14,676 nucleotides of DNA from positions 1 to 14,676 of the forward strand of contig CAYHWG010000025.1 of the NCBI GenBank assembly GCA_964360375.1, written 5' to 3'. How positions within the stretch are numbered: position 1 is the stretch's first letter; each line of letters begins with the position of its first letter. Both the position numbers and the translations under genes were made by a program. The notes below the pieces were generated by a model. That model saw only the letters and a program-made list of their open reading frames with translations, ran no database searches and was not told the origin of the DNA. Origin of the DNA: XYB2-FULL-45-11 sp964360375. Its GTDB lineage: Bacteria > Patescibacteriota > Patescibacteriia > UBA9934 > GWF2-40-263. Below, in pieces: positions 11,996-14,676 of this stretch.

Positions 11996-12217
11996 CTATT
12001 TTTTAAGTGTAAGGAATTTTTGCAAACCGAAACTGAGAACAAAATCTAATCCTGCGAATAAAAACGCGAGGATAAGACAAAGTCCTATGACAATCATAGA
12101 GTATTTTGTGATGTTTTGACGTGAGGGCCAAGTGATCTTACGCATTTCTGCTCGTGCCTCACGGAAGTAATTGAGAAGCCAGATAAAAGGGTTTTTTTGT
12201 TTGTGTGTGTCGGACAT
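11996..12217 (-). CDS. secE: Preprotein translocase subunit SecE
   Basis: The 73-residue protein has the single-span SecE form: an N-terminal amphipathic helix (NPFIWLLNYFREARAEMRKI), the conserved TWPSRQN (about 30-36), and one transmembrane segment (about 41-66, MIVIGLCLILAFLFAGLDFV). SecE clamps the SecY channel in the cytoplasmic membrane. It is the first gene of a secE-nusG-rplK-rplA cluster behind the promoter at 12376-12404. The sequence just before its ATG matches that before nusG and comes from a repeat; no Shine-Dalgarno sequence is present. Confidence 0.95.
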   Translation of the reverse strand: MSDTHKQKNPFIWLLNYFREARAEMRKITWPSRQNITKYSMIVIGLCLILAFLFAGLDFVLSFGLQKFLTLKK

Positions 12218-12332
12218 AGGGGGGAGAATAGAGACCTTGCCTACCGGCAGGCAGGAGTCGAGAAGTCAAGAAGAGGAGAAGATACGGAAGAAATTTTCTT
12301 CTTCTCGACTTCTTCTCTTACCACTTCTTCCA
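12218..12332. repeat. Second GAGAAGTCGAGAAG-type inverted repeat, with a nested palindrome
   Basis: It shares the outer sequence GGGAGAATAGAG and the inner GTCGAGAAGTCAAGAAGAGG with the copy at 11886-11985. Between these, where the other copy has AAGAA, this copy carries about 20 bases containing TTGCCTACCGGCAGGCAGG, a different palindromic family. That looks like one repeat inserted in another. It occupies the leader of secE. Confidence 0.8.
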
Positions 12333-12348
12333 TTTTAAGTATTTAAAA

Positions 12349-12365
12349 ACGGCCCTGTCGGCCAT
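12349..12365 (-). promoter_or_regulatory. Hairpin with T-run at the 5' end of the secE transcript
   Basis: On the minus strand ATGGCC and GGCCGT pair (one G-U) around GACAG and run into TTTTT, only a few bases after the expected transcription start. It looks like a short intrinsic terminator or attenuator, or a 5' stabilising hairpin. Confidence 0.4.
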
Positions 12366-12375
12366 TGATAAAGAG

Positions 12376-12404
12376 ACTATACACGGTTTTCGCGAATAGG
12401 TCAA
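12376..12404 (-). promoter_or_regulatory. Promoter of the secE-nusG-rplK-rplA cluster
   Basis: On the minus strand TTGACC, exactly 17 bases, and TATAGT form a strong sigma70-type promoter in the gap between gyrB and secE. Transcription would start near 12369. Confidence 0.75.
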
Positions 12405-12417
12405 ATGTGCGTTTTTA

Positions 12418-14535
12418 TTAAATATCGAGGTTCTTCACGGTCTTCGCATGTGTCTGAATGAAGCGTTTGCGTGGGGCGACGTCGGCACCCATTAAAATAT
12501 CAAATACTTCGTCTGCTCGTTTTGCATCATCTATGGTGACGAGTTTCATGACTCGTTGTTTTGGATCGAGAGTGGTTTCCCACAATTGATCTGGATTCAT
12601 CTCTCCCAAACCTTTGTAACGTTGAATGTTCACACGTACTCCACCGACATTCATTTCTTCTGTTTCCGATTCTCCTTCTGCAACGGGCAAGGATTCCGTT
12701 TCGTCTTCGTCGAGGGCACCCACAAGAGGTGCCCCTACAGACGCGTCTTTTCCGTCTTTGCTTGCACGAGCCGTCTTCGCTTTTCCTGCTTCTTCCGTCA
12801 GTGCTTTTACAACATGATCCTTTTCTTCTTCGCTATACGCATAACGGAAATTTTTTCCGATGTTGACGCGATAGAGCGGAGGTTGGGCAATATAGATGTG
12901 TCCACCATGGAAGAGATCCGGGAAGTAACGATAGAAAAGCGTGAGGAGCAACGTGCGAATGTGTGCACCGTCCACGTCAGCATCGGTCATGATAATTACA
13001 CGATGATAACGGAGATCTGCAATATTGAATCCTTCGCCGATGTTTGTGCCAAGGGCGATGACAAGTGATTTGATTTCATTGTTTGCGAGCATTTTATCAA
13101 GACGCGCTCGCTCGACGTTCAGAATTTTTCCTTTGAGCGGGAGAATGGCTTGAGTTTCACGGTTGCGCCCTTGTTTTGCGCTTCCACCAGCGGAATCTCC
13201 CTCTACGATGAAGATTTCTGATTCCGATGGATCTTTGCTTGAACAATCCGCGAGTTTTCCAGGAAGCGTTAACCCTTCCATGACTCCTTTGCGCAAAACC
13301 GTTTCTCGAGCTGCGCGTGCGGCGCGACGTGCTTGCGCGGCGAGTAAACATTTTCCGACCATAGCCTCTGCGTCGCGCGGATGTTCCTCGAGAAAGATTT
13401 TGAATGCTTCGCCAAAAGCGGCTTCGACGGCTGTGCGCGCCTCCGGGTTTCCAAGTTTTGCTTTTGTCTGTCCTTCAAATTGAGGATCTTTTATTTTGAC
13501 GGAGATGATGGCTGTTAAACCTTCACGAACATCTTCTCCGGTTAAGTTTTGATCTTTTTCTTTTAAGAAATTTTTGTTACGTGCATAGGTGTTGAGTTCG
13601 CGCGTGAGTACAGTGCGAAATCCAACCAAGTGTGTTCCTCCTTCTGGGTTTGTGATGTTGTTTGCAAAACAGTGAACGGATTCGTAATATTCATCCGTAT
13701 ATTGGAGAGCAACTTCGACGTCCATGTCTGCTTCGTCGTTATGTTTGAAAACATAAAAAACATTTGCGTTTTTTACTTCTTTTCCGCGATTGATGTGACG
13801 AACATACGAAGCAACTCCACCTTCAAAATAAAATCCATACCGTTTTGAGGCAGAAGCATCGCGACTGTCTGTGATCGTGAGTTTGATGCCTTTTGTGAGA
13901 TAGGCCTGTCTGCGCAAGTGTTCGATGATCGTGTCAAAATCAAAATCAATGGTTTCAAAAATGGTTTTGTCTGGTTGAAATGTGATGGTCGTTCCGGTTC
14001 CACTTGCTTTGCCAATGGCTTTGACTTTGCCTTGAGGAATTCCACGTTTGAATTCTTCCATCCAAAGCTGATTGTCGCGTTTGACTTCTGCACGTAAGTA
14101 ATCAGAGAGAGCATTCACAACCGATGCACCGACTCCGTGCAAACCTCCAGAAACTTTATAGCCACCCCCACCGAATTTTCCTCCAGCGTGGAGTTTTGTG
14201 AGCACAAGCTCAAGGGTTGAAATTTTATACTGTGGGTGTGTATCGACAGGGATTCCACGACCATGATCTGTCACAGAAACCATGTTATTTGGAAGCAGCT
14301 GCAGATGAATTTCTGTTCCGTATCCAGCCATAGCTTCATCAAACGAGTTGTCCATGATTTCCCAAATCAAATGATGGAGACCTGTTGGACCCGTTGAACC
14401 GATATACATGCCTGGACGTTTGCGAACAGGCTCAAGTCCTTCCAAAACTTGGATCTGACCCGCGCCGTATTCGGCCGCTTTTCCGCCAGAGGCGGATCCG
14501 CCTCTGGCGGACTTTTTCTCGTCTTTTGGTGCCAT
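12418..14535 (-). CDS. gyrB: DNA gyrase subunit B (type IIA topoisomerase ATPase subunit)
   Basis: The 705-residue protein carries the GHKL ATPase domain (EIMDNSFDEA near 58-67, TDHGRGIP, GGLHGVGASVVNALS), the transducer domain, and the TOPRIM domain (EGDSAGGSAKQGRNRETQ, then MTDADVDGAHIRTLL with the metal-binding Asp residues), ending QRYKGLGEMNPDQLWETT and a short tail. With GyrA it introduces negative supercoils using ATP; a ParE role is possible but the TOPRIM sequence reads as GyrB. Two in-frame insertions are coded by palindromic repeats. Residues 9-18 (SARGGSASGG) come exactly from the 30-bp palindrome at 14482-14511. VGAPLVGAL, in an acidic linker between the TOPRIM core and QRYKGLGE, comes from the repeat at 12714-12738. 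The start at 14535 gives a normal N-terminus ahead of AAEYGAGQIQVLEGLEPVRK. Confidence 0.95.
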   Translation of the reverse strand: MAPKDEKKSARGGSASGGKAAEYGAGQIQVLEGLEPVRKRPGMYIGSTGPTGLHHLIWEIMDNSFDEAMAGYGTEIHLQLLPNNMVSVTDHGRGIPVDTHPQYKISTLELVLTKLHAGGKFGGGGYKVSGGLHGVGASVVNALSDYLRAEVKRDNQLWMEEFKRGIPQGKVKAIGKASGTGTTITFQPDKTIFETIDFDFDTIIEHLRRQAYLTKGIKLTITDSRDASASKRYGFYFEGGVASYVRHINRGKEVKNANVFYVFKHNDEADMDVEVALQYTDEYYESVHCFANNITNPEGGTHLVGFRTVLTRELNTYARNKNFLKEKDQNLTGEDVREGLTAIISVKIKDPQFEGQTKAKLGNPEARTAVEAAFGEAFKIFLEEHPRDAEAMVGKCLLAAQARRAARAARETVLRKGVMEGLTLPGKLADCSSKDPSESEIFIVEGDSAGGSAKQGRNRETQAILPLKGKILNVERARLDKMLANNEIKSLVIALGTNIGEGFNIADLRYHRVIIMTDADVDGAHIRTLLLTLFYRYFPDLFHGGHIYIAQPPLYRVNIGKNFRYAYSEEEKDHVVKALTEEAGKAKTARASKDGKDASVGAPLVGALDEDETESLPVAEGESETEEMNVGGVRVNIQRYKGLGEMNPDQLWETTLDPKQRVMKLVTIDDAKRADEVFDILMGADVAPRKRFIQTHAKTVKNLDI
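12714..12738. repeat. Palindromic repeat in the gyrB TOPRIM-region linker
   Basis: GGGCACC and GGTGCCC form a 7-bp stem around CACAAGA, with a flanking CTAC. Read in frame on the minus strand it gives VGAPLVGAL inside a low-complexity acidic linker. It looks like a tolerated insertion of an interspersed repeat. Confidence 0.7.
14482..14511. repeat. 30-bp perfect palindrome in frame at the gyrB N-terminus
   Basis: Two 15-bp halves, each TCCGCC AGA GGCGGA or its complement, make a perfect 30-bp palindrome. It encodes exactly ten codons (SARGGSASGG). Its nested design equals that of the palindrome at 7859-7888. Confidence 0.85.
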
Positions 14536-14571
14536 AAAAAACAGGGTTCAACAATGAATTGTACGTGTGAG

Positions 14572-14580
14572 AGTATATCA
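14572..14580 (-). promoter_or_regulatory. Extended -10 promoter of gyrB
   Basis: On the minus strand TGATATACT is an extended -10 element 36 bases before the gyrB ATG, giving a leader of about 30 bases. No good -35 is visible. Confidence 0.5.
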
Positions 14581-14605
14581 CAACTCTTTCACTTTTTCAC
14601 TCTTC

Positions 14606-14676
14606 TGTTACGGGTCGTTGTAAAACTCCAAATTGTGTCATTGCGAGGAGGAGTCATCGACGACGAAGCAATCTTT
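14606..14676. repeat. Partial copy of the GTCATTGCGAGGAG repeat at the window edge
   Basis: This is an inverted, nearly identical copy of the right arm and flank at 1983-2055: both contain AACTCCAAATTGTGTCATTG (or its complement) and then the palindrome arm. The element continues past the right edge, so the second arm cannot be seen. Confidence 0.8.

Noticed and set aside
12556..13068. Long plus-strand reading frame opposite gyrB
   Set aside because: It is antisense to a clearly conserved gyrB region, and its composition is that of the complement of the gene.
1935..14676. CRISPR array
   Set aside because: The repeats are dispersed over kilobases, are themselves long hairpins, vary in length and lack regular spacers. 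No cas genes are present.
1..14676. tRNA or rRNA genes
   Set aside because: I found no cloverleaf with a TTCGA-type T-loop and CCA-end pattern, and no rRNA-like stretch, in either strand.

Overview
The window looks like a chromosome segment of a bacterium from the Candidate Phyla Radiation (Patescibacteria). This is inferred from four things: a cytosolic-type diversity-generating retroelement (DGR) target with its own RT and Avd, a compact nucleotide-salvage gene set, many SD-less genes, and a heavy load of short palindromic repeats that even sit inside genes. TGA is used as a stop (thyA, folA, the DGR target), so the standard bacterial code applies. I cannot place it below phylum level.

Layout. 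Positions 1-1441 (minus): two tandem, probably paralogous multi-pass membrane proteins, the first cut by the window edge. 1461-6645: a thymidylate-supply region with dut (minus), thyA-folA-deoxycytidylate-type deaminase (plus), a small HicA/HicB-like toxin-antitoxin cluster (minus), a Dcd-fold protein (minus) and thymidylate kinase (minus). Together these could make dUMP (dut, deaminase), methylate it to dTMP (thyA, folA recycling dihydrofolate) and phosphorylate it (tmk).

6691-9853: a DGR, the most notable content. A strong sigma70-type promoter, structured leader and good Shine-Dalgarno drive a 312-residue target gene ending in a 130-bp variable repeat (VR, 7687-7816). The template repeat (TR, 8284-8413) differs from the VR at exactly 20 positions, and every one is an A in the TR (14 A-to-G, 6 A-to-T, no A-to-C). 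An Avd-like four-helix-bundle gene lies on the minus strand and a DGR reverse transcriptase on the plus strand, with abutting start codons (CATATG). The RT frame is broken at a (GA)7 tract; removing one GA unit restores a full-length enzyme. A two-way hairpin terminator sits between TR and avd, so the TR may be a separate small RNA.

9864-14535 (minus): gyrB, then the secE-nusG-rplK-rplA ribosomal/transcription cluster behind a clear promoter. rplJ/rplL do not follow rplA; the DGR does.

At least seven families of short palindromic or inverted repeats are scattered through the window. Several are inserted in frame in coding sequence (two in gyrB, two in folA), some are nested in one another, and some lie directly against start codons.
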